Positions 23,029-34,314 of a stretch of 64,000 nucleotides of DNA are shown in pieces. Position numbers and translations under genes: made by a program. Source of the DNA: Aspidiotus rigidus (taxonomy: Eukaryota > Arthropoda > Insecta > Hemiptera > Diaspididae); contig JAVHKY010000063.1 of assembly GCA_035079385.1 (NCBI GenBank), positions 248,001 to 312,000 on the forward strand. Reading direction: 5' to 3'. A model generated the notes under the pieces. That model had not been told where the DNA came from and ran no database searches. It was given only the letters and a program-made list of their open reading frames with translations. How positions within the stretch are numbered: the stretch's first letter is position 1; every line of letters starts with the position of its first letter.

Positions 23029-24120
23029 ATGTACGAAACTGGATCCAACTATTACACGACGTGTATTGTTCTTAACAATTGTTTCTTTGATAAAGGTAAA
23101 GTCTTGTTAGCAAAGCACAAATCGAGCGGATCGCTGGTCGCTATCAAACACTTCAATTTGGAAGACGTATGTCAAGAACAATATGACTTGATTATTGGCG
23201 AGATACTCTACATGCGTCAATTTAAACATCCGAATATCATATCATGTCTAACGTCATACGCCGTAAACTTTGACCTCTATATTATATCGCCGTTGATGAG
23301 CTTTCAATCGTGCCATGAGCTGATAACCGCACATTTCCAAGACGGCCTTCCTGAAATTGTTATTTCGCTTTTTCTCCGAGATGTGCTCAAAGCTTTGGAT
23401 TACATTCACAGCAAAGGATATATTCATCGAGCCGTTAAAGCGCGGCATATTCTAGTTCACGAAGACGGTCGTGCGTGTCTTTCTGGTTTGAGGTATATGT
23501 ATCCATTGCCGAAAGATGGATCCGATAAAGTTCACCATTTCCCCCTACACGCCTCGCACAATTTGAATTGGCTGAGTCCAGAACTCTTGGAGCAAAATTC
23601 CGAGGGTTACAACGAGAAAAGCGATATTTATAGCGTGGGTGTGACGGCTTGTGAGTTAGCGAATGGTATAGTTCCGTTCGCGGAGACATGCACCACGCTT
23701 ATGCTGACTGAGAAAGTTCGCGGAGTAACACCTCAACTCATCGATTGTACCACTTGGTATCTGTACGAAGATCAACAAAGTAATCGAGAACAGTGTGGTG
23801 ATGAAGAAATAGCTACAGAAAATGGTCAGAATCCAGCCATCCCTCGGAAATTCAGCGAACCTTTTCACATATTTGTTGAGCTTTGCAGCCATCGGAACGT
23901 AAGTGTGAGGCCGACAGCTAAACAACTTTTAAATCATACTTTCTTCAAACAAAGTCGCCGTACAAACGTGGCAAACATTAAGGAATTGTTACGACCAGCT
24001 GTTCCTTACACCGAAAACAATACCAGACCTACTGAACTAAACGAAGATTTGGCAAATGTCGATAATTTGTCTCATAAGTTCACGGATATCAGTATTCACT
24101 CGAAAGAGTGGGATTTTTAA
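23029..24120 (+). CDS. STRAD: STE20-related adaptor pseudokinase (STRAD)
   Basis: STRAD is a catalytically inactive partner that binds LKB1 (STK11) and MO25, activating LKB1 and holding it in the cytoplasm. This is a single open frame of 363 residues; vertebrate STRADs are about 420-430, the difference lying before the kinase fold. Seen: no glycine-rich loop, VAIK Lys at residue 40, GYIHRAVKARHIL in place of the catalytic loop (HRA at 133-135, so the base Asp is missing), SGLR where DFG should be, LNWLSPELL, SDIYSVGVTACELANG, and RPTAKQLLNHTFFKQ. It ends EWDF; STRAD-alpha ends in WEF, the motif that docks in MO25. An in-frame TGA 15 bp upstream and an acceptor-like CAG at 23013 suggest a 5' untranslated exon further upstream. 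The coding part is intronless, unlike its neighbours. Confidence 0.95.
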   Translation: MYETGSNYYTTCIVLNNCFFDKGKVLLAKHKSSGSLVAIKHFNLEDVCQEQYDLIIGEILYMRQFKHPNIISCLTSYAVNFDLYIISPLMSFQSCHELITAHFQDGLPEIVISLFLRDVLKALDYIHSKGYIHRAVKARHILVHEDGRACLSGLRYMYPLPKDGSDKVHHFPLHASHNLNWLSPELLEQNSEGYNEKSDIYSVGVTACELANGIVPFAETCTTLMLTEKVRGVTPQLIDCTTWYLYEDQQSNREQCGDEEIATENGQNPAIPRKFSEPFHIFVELCSHRNVSVRPTAKQLLNHTFFKQSRRTNVANIKELLRPAVPYTENNTRPTELNEDLANVDNLSHKFTDISIHSKEWDF

Positions 24121-24760
24121 TTTAAAGTACTCGTCAAAAGACTGACTGATGGTCGAATATTTTCGTTAATGATAGATGGATCTTTTAGTAAAAGTGGTTA
24201 ATCTATAGTAAGAATATGATTATTATTACTGTTTCTTGTTTTTTGTTTCTCGTTTCTTCTTCGTTTTTTATTATATTACTAGCAAGTCCGGTGCCTCTTA
24301 GTCTTTTGTTTTTTCATTTTTACCTTATTCGAGAGTTTACAATTTATTAAATTTCTATTAGGTACTTTTTGTATTATTTCTAAAGTATAATTGAATCTCT
24401 TATTTTATATTTTTCTCCTATTAATACGCTGAGAAACACGCGATTCCTTTACCTGGCCGAATGCCGAAGTGGAAAAATTTTCGTGTCATTAAGTTACTGT
24501 CGACCCAATCAAAGGCTTCAATCTTTCGGGAATTCTCTAAAGGATTGGAAGAACAGAAGAAAGAACACCTCGTAGAACTACGTACTTTCTACAGGATGTG
24601 GGTGCATTGTTTTACTCGTATTAATGGAAACCAAGAGAAAAAAAATTTTGACTATAACCTTTGAGAATAGAAACCTTACAATCACTGAATCAGTTCTATT
24701 CCCTTCCAAATCTGATTTTTTGTAAATTGGCCAGCACTTTAACATTGTTTCTCTCTTTAA
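24121..24760. other. STRAD 3' flank
   Basis: This is AT-rich sequence without supported genes. The frame at 24461-24664 is not recognisable. The STRAD 3' untranslated region presumably ends in the first 200-250 bp (ATTAAA at 24347). Confidence 0.4.
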
Positions 24761-24763
24761 GCT

Positions 24764-25290
24764 CAGCTCTAAACCGCTAAAATGAGGGTTGTATTGTATT
24801 TTTCGAAGATACCAAGTTGACTACGTGAAAGAGCGACCTCAAATTAACAAAAGTCAACTTCTGACCATCATGCAGGAATTCTATTTGTTGACATTCTCAA
24901 AGTTGGTTAAAAATTCGGTTGTTTTCACGTTTTATACTCAGTTTTCTACTTTAAAATGCAAAAATACGGGTGATGTAATTTTTCGAAGGTTTCATGTACA
25001 CCACTTGAAAGTCAGCTTTAAACCGCTAAAATAAGGGTTATATTGTATTTTTCGAAGATACCGAGTTGACTACGTGAAAAAGCGACCTCAAATTAACAAA
25101 AGTCAACTTCTGACCATCATGCAGGAATTCTATTTGTTGACATTCTCAAAGTTGGTTAAAAATACGGTTATTTTTACGTTTTATACTCAGTTTTCTACTT
25201 TATAATGCAAAAATACGGGTGATGTAATTTTTCGAAGGTTTCATGTACACTACGTAAAAAAGCGACCTCGAATTAAAAGGGTTACATAAA
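24764..25290. repeat. 249-bp tandem repeat, two copies plus a partial
   Basis: The unit beginning TAAACCGCTAAAATGAGGGT at 24770 recurs at 25019, giving a 249-bp period with about 95% identity. A third, partial copy runs to about 25290. Within the unit, the half starting TTTTTCGAAGATACC resembles the half starting TTTTTCGAAGGTTTC, and both lead to ACTACGTGAAA, so an older, shorter repeat underlies it. Confidence 0.88.
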
Positions 25291-25559
25291 ATGGCACGCG
25301 AAAATGAATATTTGAACGCGAAGATTTTTCACAGTAAAAAATACGGAAAATAACTACTTCTTATATTTGATTCACGCGACGATGTACACACGTCCTTAAT
25401 AATATAATTTCACGCGACATCAACTTATAATATCTGAAGAAAAATAAATATTGTTCTTCAGAAGGATTGATTCATAGATTTAACGTACATTGATGAATAT
25501 TGTGAATGTTTAAGAAACCAATCAGAAGTACCGTGGTACGCAAGTCAAAATTATTTCCA

Positions 25560-25860
25560 AATGAACTGGCGACTGGATTTGTAAAATTATTTTTTTCTCA
25601 AAGTCTTCCGATTAACGTGAATCCAAAATGCGGATGGATTTGCGAAATTCTTTTAGCTAACCCGGAATAAAATTATGGGTAATAACTTTTCAGTGACACG
25701 AAATAAAATTATAGGAAATAACTTTTCAGTATAAAATACGAAAAATTTTCATATTTTTCTTACTTTTTCCAATTGAAATGACGTCTGGATTTGCGAAATT
25801 CTGTTTGTCTTCAAATCTTCCAATTAACGTGAATTCAAAATTATCTCTTAAATAGTTTTT
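25560..25860. repeat. Diverged repeat pair
   Basis: The block containing GGATTTGCGAAATTCT followed by CTTCCGATTAACGTGAATCC occurs at least twice, near 25570-25640 and 25780-25840, with many changes. AATAAAATTATGGGTAATAACTTTTCAGT is also doubled between them. Probably dispersed repeats of unknown type. Confidence 0.5.
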
Positions 25861-27954
25861 TTGCAGATTGATTATGATAATGGTAAGAGATAATGAAAAC
25901 AACAATATTTTGTAACCAGTAATAAATAATTAAATCCCTTTCTCCTATTCTGGCAACTTTGATAGGCAATTCATTTTGCAAGTATATAATATTCGGGTTT
26001 AGCAGGTCTTGAATGTGAACATTATGACGTCATTATAACTTTTTTTGTAGAATTCATTTTTTTTCTCTTACGCTCAACAGATTTAGCTACTTTTTATCGG
26101 GTGGACATCTAGCCTGAGGTGCGGTCATTAAAAGAGGCGAGGTATCAATGTAGGATGGAATAATCATTTTTTCTTCTATTATGCTAGGTAGGCAATTCAT
26201 TTTACGCAGATAGATAGATTCGATGCTCGATGTAGAATTGAATCTTTTTTCTTCTTCTTCTTCGAATTTGCTAGGTAATTCATTTTACTCTTATATCTAT
26301 AGTTTAAATATACAGTAATAGAATGCACGTATAATATTCGGTTTCAGCTATTTTTTAGCTAAATTGTATCGGATAAATTAGGTATGAATCGCGGTGAGGA
26401 AAAGGGCACAGTTTTTAGTATTATAGATAGATAGATAGATAGATTCGTTTACGTACCTCTTTTTTTTTTCTTGCAAGTTTATGTCAGGTGTGTTATTGGT
26501 GTATTAAAAAATTTATGAAATCAAAAAATATAATTATTTTAGAAGTTGAAAAACACGTATGTGGCTTAATAATCTGATTTCCAGGAATAAAATCATTCTC
26601 AACACTTGCCATAGTACCTATTTCATGATGGACACCAACGTTATATTCATACAACCTGCCCGATTTTAATCTTAAAAAAAGTTTTTGGTCAATTCCCATC
26701 GTGATCTTTGTCCAAACTTTTGTCTTTTTGCGGCAAATGATTGATTAAAAAAAAGGTATTTATATTACAGGTCATCCTTCATTCTAATAATTACTCAATA
26801 AAATTTAAGGACCAGTCAAAAAATGTGAAGTAGTGCTGAGTTCACAAAAAAATACCTATTTCTTAATTTCAGGGCTAGAAAGTTGAGGAAGAAGAATATA
26901 AAAATTCAGAATTATTGTTTTATTTATTCTTCTCGTTCATGATTGTTGCAACATTACTAAAAGAAAATATTTCAAGTATTTAATTTTGATTACTGAATCA
27001 TTTTTAAGATGATTTTAACCATAATAAAAATTCATTATTGTGTTGTTTATTTTCAATATCACTTGAGGAAAAAATTGCGATTCGTTTCAGAAATATTGTA
27101 GGTCTGATAATAAAATTTAATCTTGTAATGAATTAGTAAAATAAAAATTCTCAAATCTTCCGTTTTTTTTTTTTTTTTTTTCAAACGACCATTATGTCTA
27201 AATTTAGATACCAACATTCAATTCTTCTTTCCTATTATTTTAAAAGTTTTCTGTTCGCACAAAGAAAATCAATATATCACACTATTAAATTGAAAACAAA
27301 AAACGAAGCTCTTGCTTTCAATTTATACTTACTAGGTACCTATTATTTTGTGTCACAATTTATACTTATTAGATGCACTTTTCTGGTCAGAAATTAATTT
27401 CTTCCATATTATTTGTAGCTTCGAGGGAAAACTATTAAGATTGAAATTAAGATATTTCCTTGAAATCTAGCACATTTGATAGGGGTAGATTATTCACTAA
27501 AAGGAAAGTGGTTTGCAAACGTGAGAAAAAATTGGGAAGAATATAGGTACTTAGATTCATACACTTTCCTGTTTTTAAAATCATGAGAAATTAACGTACC
27601 GTACCGTACTAGTAACGGCACTTTGAACGCTAATAATTGAAATAAGCTTGTTTTCAGAGGTTAAGAAATTGCATCATTGGTTATGTAATACGCATTTTGA
27701 AGTTCTTGAACGCAATTGTTAGATACTTATTACCGTGCAGATAAAACGCACGACCATATCGTGTGCTCTCAACAACCGAATTCTCGGTTTCTACATTTGA
27801 TTCAAGAAAAAATTTCGCTATCCTATAATAACGTATGTTATACGCGGTGGGTAGTGGTAAACAATTCTTGTTTTGACCGCTAGAAATTCTCAGAGGTCGT
27901 AAAGCAGCTTGGTTCTCACGATATAATAAGTAAATTTTTCAAATCGGTTTAACA
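25860..27954. other. Gene-free AT-rich stretch
   Basis: I see no supported gene. It contains a GATA microsatellite near 26424-26445, a T20 run near 27162 and short spurious frames. The RidA promoter should lie in the last few hundred bases. Confidence 0.45.
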
Positions 27955-30900
27955 ATGTCGCAATTTCTGTTGAAATCCATCACAGCAGCATCAGGTCCTA
28001 AACCAGTTGGTCCTTACAGGTGAGTGAGAACTTTCTTACGCTTGAATTTTTGAAGAATATAAGAGCAGGTCCACCTAACTTGTGTCTGTTATCGACGGGT
28101 ATGATTTATTTTAGTTCGGCAGTTCAGGTACAAAATACTTTGTACTTGTCCGGCGTGATTGGATTGAATAAGACCACTAATAAATTAGTAACTGGTGGAA
28201 TCAAGGAAGAAACAGAATTGGTTTTTCAGCACATTAAGACCATACTGGAAGATTGTGGTTCCTCTCTTGAGAAAGGTAAATAATGCACTCTCACAATCAA
28301 GTAGGCCCTATGTAGGTGTTTATTACAAATGATAAATTCCAAAATCTTGCCGCAGCGAGTACGGTAAAAAACGACTCTCCGAAATTCCTCCACATCCTCC
28401 ATATATACTTACTTATGGCTTCAAATTCATAATTCATCCAATATCTCTACCCCCACTATTCTCTCATACGTATACAGCTCAATGTTCGAAATTTCTTTAG
28501 AATCCCTCTTTAGTTATAAGTGGCTCAATAAAATCCGAAGGTAGTGACGAAAATTGGAAAGGGATAACACACAACTGACGATTGGAAACGAAGCGACAAA
28601 GATTAGAAAACGCACTGATGAACCAATACCTACTATTTGAACGAGTATATTCATAATTCATCTTGAAACCTGTGTACTTTTGCACGTTAATAATGGAAAA
28701 ATCAAGGACTTTTTTTACGGATAGAGAAAAAAAATAATGAATAATTTCTGAGATCTCGTGGTCACAAATTTTACACACATGTTTCCTTATACCTATTTGA
28801 CGCTAAATCAACAATTTTCTGGCAATATTTTTTAAAAATTTTTAAAAATTTTATGACTATACAGTCTTCTTTGAGACGCCAAAGTTTGATTTTAAAAATC
28901 TGCCGTATTTTTTAAAATCTTGTGTCCACAAGTTTTGAAGATTTGAACGTGATATATGTAGGTGAAATAGTCATTTTTGAAGGTTTCATAATCTTCAAAA
29001 TGTTTAAAAAATCCAATTTCAAGCTCCCTATATAAAGTGTCACCGGGATCAAGGCCTCCCTTTCCTTCGACAAGCAGGTAAAAGCTAAGTAATAAAATAA
29101 AATACGTATTGATCCGATATTTTGGTGTCCCGCTTTATTTGATAAGGCTACTTACCTACCTATGTATTTTTGTTAAATTAATGGACGCTTAGCAGAAGTT
29201 CTTCATCTTTGAAGCAGTGCAGTTTTTTAGGTTGAAAATAAATCATTTCTCTTCTGTCTGTATTACAGTCGCCACAGTAAAAGTCTACCTGGATGATATT
29301 TCAAATGGTCCGGTCGTTAATGAAATATATCAGAAATGTAAGTAAGCCAAGTTCGATTTTCATCGTTCCTTTTCTCCTGTACTTATACTTCCAAAAAGAA
29401 AAAGGTATAACACCAGATCTTAAACTTACGTGCTCAGCTCTGAATTCCAAATTTATTAATTCTTTGGCGAAATCGAACCATCTCTCTATTTATCTGACTC
29501 GGCTTGTAGGGCAAGATTCTCGATAAATTTTGATGAGAGAGCTTCGGATAAAATGAGAGTCGTTTTCTGGAGAGTGGAGAAAATGTAGCTGATTTGCATA
29601 ATTTTTGAGACGGGAGCAAATTAAACAGACGAGGAAAAAGAAACGACGGCTTCCTTAACGAAGTTAAACGAGGAACGCAGGGAACCTGTTTTATGAGTCA
29701 AATAGGATTTGGTATTGAAAATTCAAGGAAGCCTAGACCTAGATAAAGCTAGTATAAAGAAGGCCTAGACGTAAAATAAGCCTAGTATAATGTAGTTTGA
29801 AAGTCCAAGTTTTTCTCAAATCTCGAGCTATTTATGATAGGAGGGAGACTTGGGAAAATTTGTCCCCTATCATATATAGCTCGAGAGTCAAAAGTTTTCC
29901 AAGTCCCTCTTCTATCATATATAGCTTCAGATTCGAAATTTTTTCTAAGTCCCTCTCCTATTATATATGGCTCGAGAGTCGAAATTTTTTCTAAGTCCCC
30001 CTGCTATCATATATAGCTCGAGAGTCGAAATTTTTCTAAGTCCCTCCCCTATCATATATGGCTCGAGGGTCGAAATTTTTTCCAAGTCCCCCTCCTATCA
30101 TATATTCTCGAGAGTCGAAATCTTTCTAAGTTTTTCGCTGGACGGCGCACGGCGGACGGCGCACGGCGCACGCCAGATTTCTCAAATAGCCTCCCATAAA
30201 ACAGGTTCCCTGTTAAAAAGTTGATAGACGAAAAAAGTGGTATTTTTCATTCGATTTGCTGAAATAAAAAGTTGAAGACTTGGGTAAGGGGGCGTCCATA
30301 AATTACATGAGGTGATTTTTGCGATTTTTTGATCCCCCACTCCTCTCGGTGAGATATCGTGAAATTTGTCTGCGGCCCTCCCCTCACCCTCTCATCTCAC
30401 GTGAGATTCAAAATGCTTAATTTTATTGTAAATACGTTATTCTGTGCTTGATTGCGTTAGATTTATTAAAAAAACATAATTTGCAGTCATATTTCAATAG
30501 AGAAACATGTTTTAACTGAAATTGAACCCAGTTTGCAATATTTTAAACTGTATTCTTATGACAAAAAATTGCGTGATATTTTCCAAGACACCCACCTTCC
30601 CCCAAACATGAGATTCGGTGAGATTATGCTAGGAACCTTCCTTCCCCTAAATGAATCACGTAATTTATAGACGCCCTCTAATTAAGTCATCTAATGATCA
30701 CATCCTTTATTCATTACGTAGTGGCAAAAGAGGGTTGATATAGAATTCTTATTAAATACCTTGAAGGAAATTATTGTATTGGTGGAGAAGAAAACGTTGT
30801 TGCGCCTCTGCCTCGAGGGGAATGAAAAGAAAAAAGGAGGTATGATAGAAATATCTAAAAATTATAGGAATTCCTCTGGATAAGTATGACTTTGTTTGAT

Positions 30901-31330
30901 ACCTACTGAATAAAAGACTTCCAAACGCTACAAAAATAAAAGAATTTAGGAGGCTATTGTTTGATAGGTAATTTTTCTTTCCTTATACTCTAAAATATCA
31001 AGAATCTCGACGAACTAAAAGGAGTCCTCTGGCTTCTTTTTGAATTAGTGTACTTGTACTTTCGTAGGCCTGTAAGTAGAAGTACATCCTGTCGTAGACG
31101 TATTAAAATAGTTATTATTAATTTCAGATTTGAAGGCTCCATATCCTGCTAGATGTTTGATGCAGGTGGCTAAATTACCTCTTGTGAGTTCAGTTCGTAT
31201 TTTTATTCTATAATTATAGAAGTACATCTTTTTTCATAGAATATTATCTCAGAAGTTTCCTAATATTTTCCAGGGTGCGAAGATTGAAGTTGAAATTATG
31301 GCGCTAATTGGTGAATTCTGCAGACTTTGA
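27955..31330 (+). CDS. RIDA: RidA/UK114 reactive imine deaminase
   Basis: The enzyme hydrolyses reactive enamine/imine intermediates (2-aminoacrylate, 2-iminopropanoate) left by pyridoxal-phosphate enzymes, as a homotrimer. Five exons join in frame: 27955-28019, 28115-28275, 29269-29337, 31128-31183 and 31274-31330, for 135 residues (human 137). Family blocks: SGPKPVGPYSSAVQV (spanning the first junction), TLYLSGVIGLN, EETELVFQHIKTILEDCG, ATVKVYLDD, VVNEIYQKY, and PARCLMQVAKLP with the substrate-carboxylate Arg at about residue 107. Then comes GAKIEVEIMAL, with the Glu equivalent to the catalytic-site acid. Intron 3 (29338-31127) is 1.8 kb and filled with a hAT-like element and a MITE; the other introns are 90-993 bp. 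Confidence 0.95.
29678..30212. mobile_element. hAT-like element carrying a 46-bp minisatellite
   Basis: The ends CAGGGAACCTGTTTTATG and its complement are inverted and of hAT type. I find no matching 8-bp duplication. Between about 29866 and 30135 there are six imperfect copies of a 46-bp unit containing CTATCATATATAGCTCGAG, GTCGAAATTTTTTC and AAGTCCC. One further unit near 29822 is in inverse orientation. A GC-rich run of GGCGCACGGC repeats follows. A solo right end of the same family is at 56267-56305. Confidence 0.8.
30285..30680. mobile_element. MITE with GGGGGCGTCCATAAATTAC ends
   Basis: The ends TAAGGGGGCGTCCATAAATT and (complement) TAGAGGGCGTCTATAAATTA enclose 396 bp with TA at both edges. 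The GGGCGTCCATAAATTACGT end type is, to my knowledge, a widespread TA-target MITE end in arthropods. The interior has CCCCAAACATGAGATT and CTCTCATCTCACGTGAGATT words in inverted arrangement. Confidence 0.8.
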
Positions 31331-31454
31331 TTAGATATCCGTTGACTTATTGATTGTTCATTCATTATTTTTTTACCAGTTCTCGGAAAATAGACATTTT
31401 TTTTCATCATTATCTATTGTGTTTTATTTTGACATGTTTCATGTCTTTGCTCTG

Positions 31455-32255
31455 GCCTGAATTTCGAAATTTGCGTGCGCGTGCGTGTGTGCGTGCAGAT
31501 GACCTTGGGACTTGGAATTTTTTCTCTGAGCCCTACCCTAATTTCGAAATTTGTGTGCGTGTAATACTAGCTTAGTACGAGCTTAGTATACTAGACTAGG
31601 CTTCATTATACTAGCCCTAATGTACATTAAACTAGCCAGTAGCTGAGCTATACTATTTGACATTTTATACTGGGCTTGCTTCATACTACACTAGCTTTAT
31701 ACTAGCTCTAAACTAGACTTATTTTCTCTGAGCCCTACCCTAATTTCGAAATTTGCGTGCGCGTGCGTGCGTGCGTGCGTGCACTCATTCCTAATATACA
31801 GTACACTAGCCTAGCTATACAACCTCCTTTATACTAGCTGCATACAGTATACTAGCTTAGTATACTAGGCTTCATTATACTAGCCCTAATGTACATTATA
31901 CTAGCCTAATAAACTAGCTGAGCTATACTATTTGACATTGTATAGTGGGCAGAAGGAGGCGAACGAGCGGACCCATCGAGAAGGACTATGAAACCCAGAC
32001 CTAATATACAAATTGCTAGCTTATTCTAAATAGACTTATACTAGACGAAGAAGGGGGCGAACGAGCGGAGCGAGTGAGCTTCATATTAGATCTAGGCTTC
32101 TGTTACACGACAAGCGGAGAAAGCTATTAGCTTTAAATAACTTATTTTAAATTAGATTTATACCAGACGAAGAGGGGGGCGGACGTGCGGAGCGAGTGAG
32201 CTTCATATTACGAGTGAGCTTCATATTACGTCTAGGCTTCTTTTAAACTAAAGGC
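31455..32255. repeat. Complex satellite-like repeat with GTGC and ACTAG words
   Basis: A module beginning CCCTACCCTAATTTCGAAAT followed by alternating GCGTGCGTGC appears near 31460, 31535 and 31735. A module rich in TATACTAGCC and GCTTAGTATACTAG appears twice (31565-31690 and 31800-31945). A third module with GGCGAACGAGCGGAGCGAGT and GAGCTTCATATTA appears near 31955, 32050 and 32170. Spacing is irregular, so units have been duplicated in mixed order. Confidence 0.8.
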
Positions 32256-32275
32256 TTCTTTTCAAAAACTCCATA

Positions 32276-32341
32276 TATTCTAACGAAACAGACGCTCAAA
32301 GAGTTTTTCCAATTTTACGTTCACAGCTTGTAACTATAGGA
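32276..32341. mobile_element. Fragment of the TAGTGATGGGC hAT family
   Basis: ACGAAACAGACGCTCAAAGA and CCAATTTTACGTTCACAGCT followed by AACTATAGGA match, in the same order, the right subterminal region of the complete element at 21819-22525 (about 22384-22485) with internal deletions. Confidence 0.7.
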
Positions 32342-33495
32342 AGGAGACATGAAACATGATCTTTATTTATTTGGCTCTGCCAGAAAATTTTTTGTTTTAG
32401 GTAACATCTATTTGTAAAAAATAAAAATAGCCCATGTAATAGAGTGATTTGGTATTGAAGGCCATCCAACGAATGCGGAAGAACTTTTCTTCAATTACCT
32501 TTCTCTTAGTAGGTACCCCTCTTTAAAAAATTAATAAAACCTCACTCCATCAAATAAATCGCCTATTTTTTCAAAATAAAGTAGTCTTCCTCACTCATCT
32601 CCCGCAATACTTTTATTCTTCATTTCTATTGCTGCTGAAAATATTGCGCTTGCCCTCATCAGTTCCCGTCTCCACCTAAAACAGGACTATTTTGTCATTT
32701 CCACGAAAAATTTAGTTCAGACTGCTACTTACAAATATGCCTATTATTTGACGACGAAAATAATATGCCTAACATAGAGTTCTCCCAATTTATACAGATT
32801 GTAGCGGAGCATTAAATATTACAACCTTTATAGTATTTATCACAGGTACCGCACGCAAACGAAAAGAATAGAAATTGTGGAAAAAGATGGAAAACATAAA
32901 ATGTAAATTTCAAGCAAAAACTTCCAAATGGTGGTTTATGAAAAATGGTCCATCTTGATCGATTATCTAATTACTTATAAGGCCAACTTGATTTGATCAT
33001 TCGAATATATGTGTTTGAGAGTTTATCTATGTTATATGGTACACTTTTGCAGCTTATTTCGTTTTCTTATTCATGATGGTAAGCCATGATACTAATAGAT
33101 AGTTATACGTGGTCATAACGCGGGTAAGAAAACAATTTCCTTGTCCTACGAGTTGCGAACAAATTTGAATTTACCCCAATTATAATCGCTTTTTGGCGAT
33201 GTTTACTTAATCGTGTTTGAAATTACAGGTACTTGAATCGCTCAACAATACTCGACAGATTAAAAACGTTGATATAAGGTAATTCACTGTCCTCTTGAAT
33301 TCTTCAAAATAGGTAACATAATTATTTCGATGAAACGACAAAATTAGAATTGAAGAAAAAAAAAAAAAAAATGTAGAACTGTTATGGTAGGCCTAGGTCT
33401 CAATATTATTTTATTGATCTAATTTTCATAACATTCGCTCTAAAAAATGTCGTGACACACAGAGGGGTGATGTTGGCTCGATGCAAGCAATAAAT

Positions 33496-34273
33496 TTATG
33501 GTAGAGGACCATTGACCCAATCAACAACTTGTTTTTTGTTCCAAACAAAATCTCCTCGAGGACTTGTACAATTTTTCGGCAAAAGTGCAAGATAAATCGG
33601 TGCTTCAGCTCCTGCAACAAAATTATACTTAGTATTATAGTCTACGTGAATAGTACGAATGCAGTTGTCTGAGATTATTTTTTTCAGTTACCTTCCTCAA
33701 CAGTAAGAGGTCCCTTATGACTAGTCATATCGGTATCCACATAGCCAGGGTGCACGTGATTAACAAGAATATTAGGTCTACTGCCATCTTTCGATAATTC
33801 TCGTTGTTGAATACGTGTCAGGGCGGAGACACCTACTTTGGAAACAGCGTAAGCCGTTCCAGGCCACCCTTGTTCAACGTGAGTGCCATTCTTTGCAGCT
33901 CTATAACATATAGGTAAAGGTATATAGTACCGATCGTGGGATAAAATAATTAATTAATTGGCTGTCGATAGCATAATTATGATTCATAGTACGCACTCAA
34001 CAAAAGAGTTCATTAAATCGCTCAATTTTCCTTCCGTCAAATTATCGGATGCGAGGATGTCTCGTAAATTTTTACCAGGAACTTTACTCAAGTGTCCGAC
34101 ACAGCTAGACATATTTACCACTCGCGCAAATGATTTTAGAATAGAGAAGAAAATATCGCATAAGTCACGTAAGGCAAAATAATTCACCCGGAGTGTCTCG
34201 CGAGCCTGAATTTCGAACGGATCCGTAGCATTTGTCTACAAAATGATCCATATTAATTAACGCTGATGAAAAG

Positions 34274-34314
<41 letters not shown>

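Larger units (their letters stand above)
31331..33495. other. Repeat-rich intergenic region between RidA and a carbonyl reductase
   Basis: The first kilobase is a complex repeat (annotated separately). From 32342 to 33495 the sequence is AT-rich with no convincing gene. Two short stretches bounded by good splice signals (ending ATGATG at 33078, and 33229-33278) may be exons of a plus-strand transcript. Confidence 0.45.

Noticed and set aside
34271..34312. CRISPR-like or other array.
   Set aside because: It is a plain trinucleotide microsatellite. No direct repeats with unique spacers were seen anywhere in the window.
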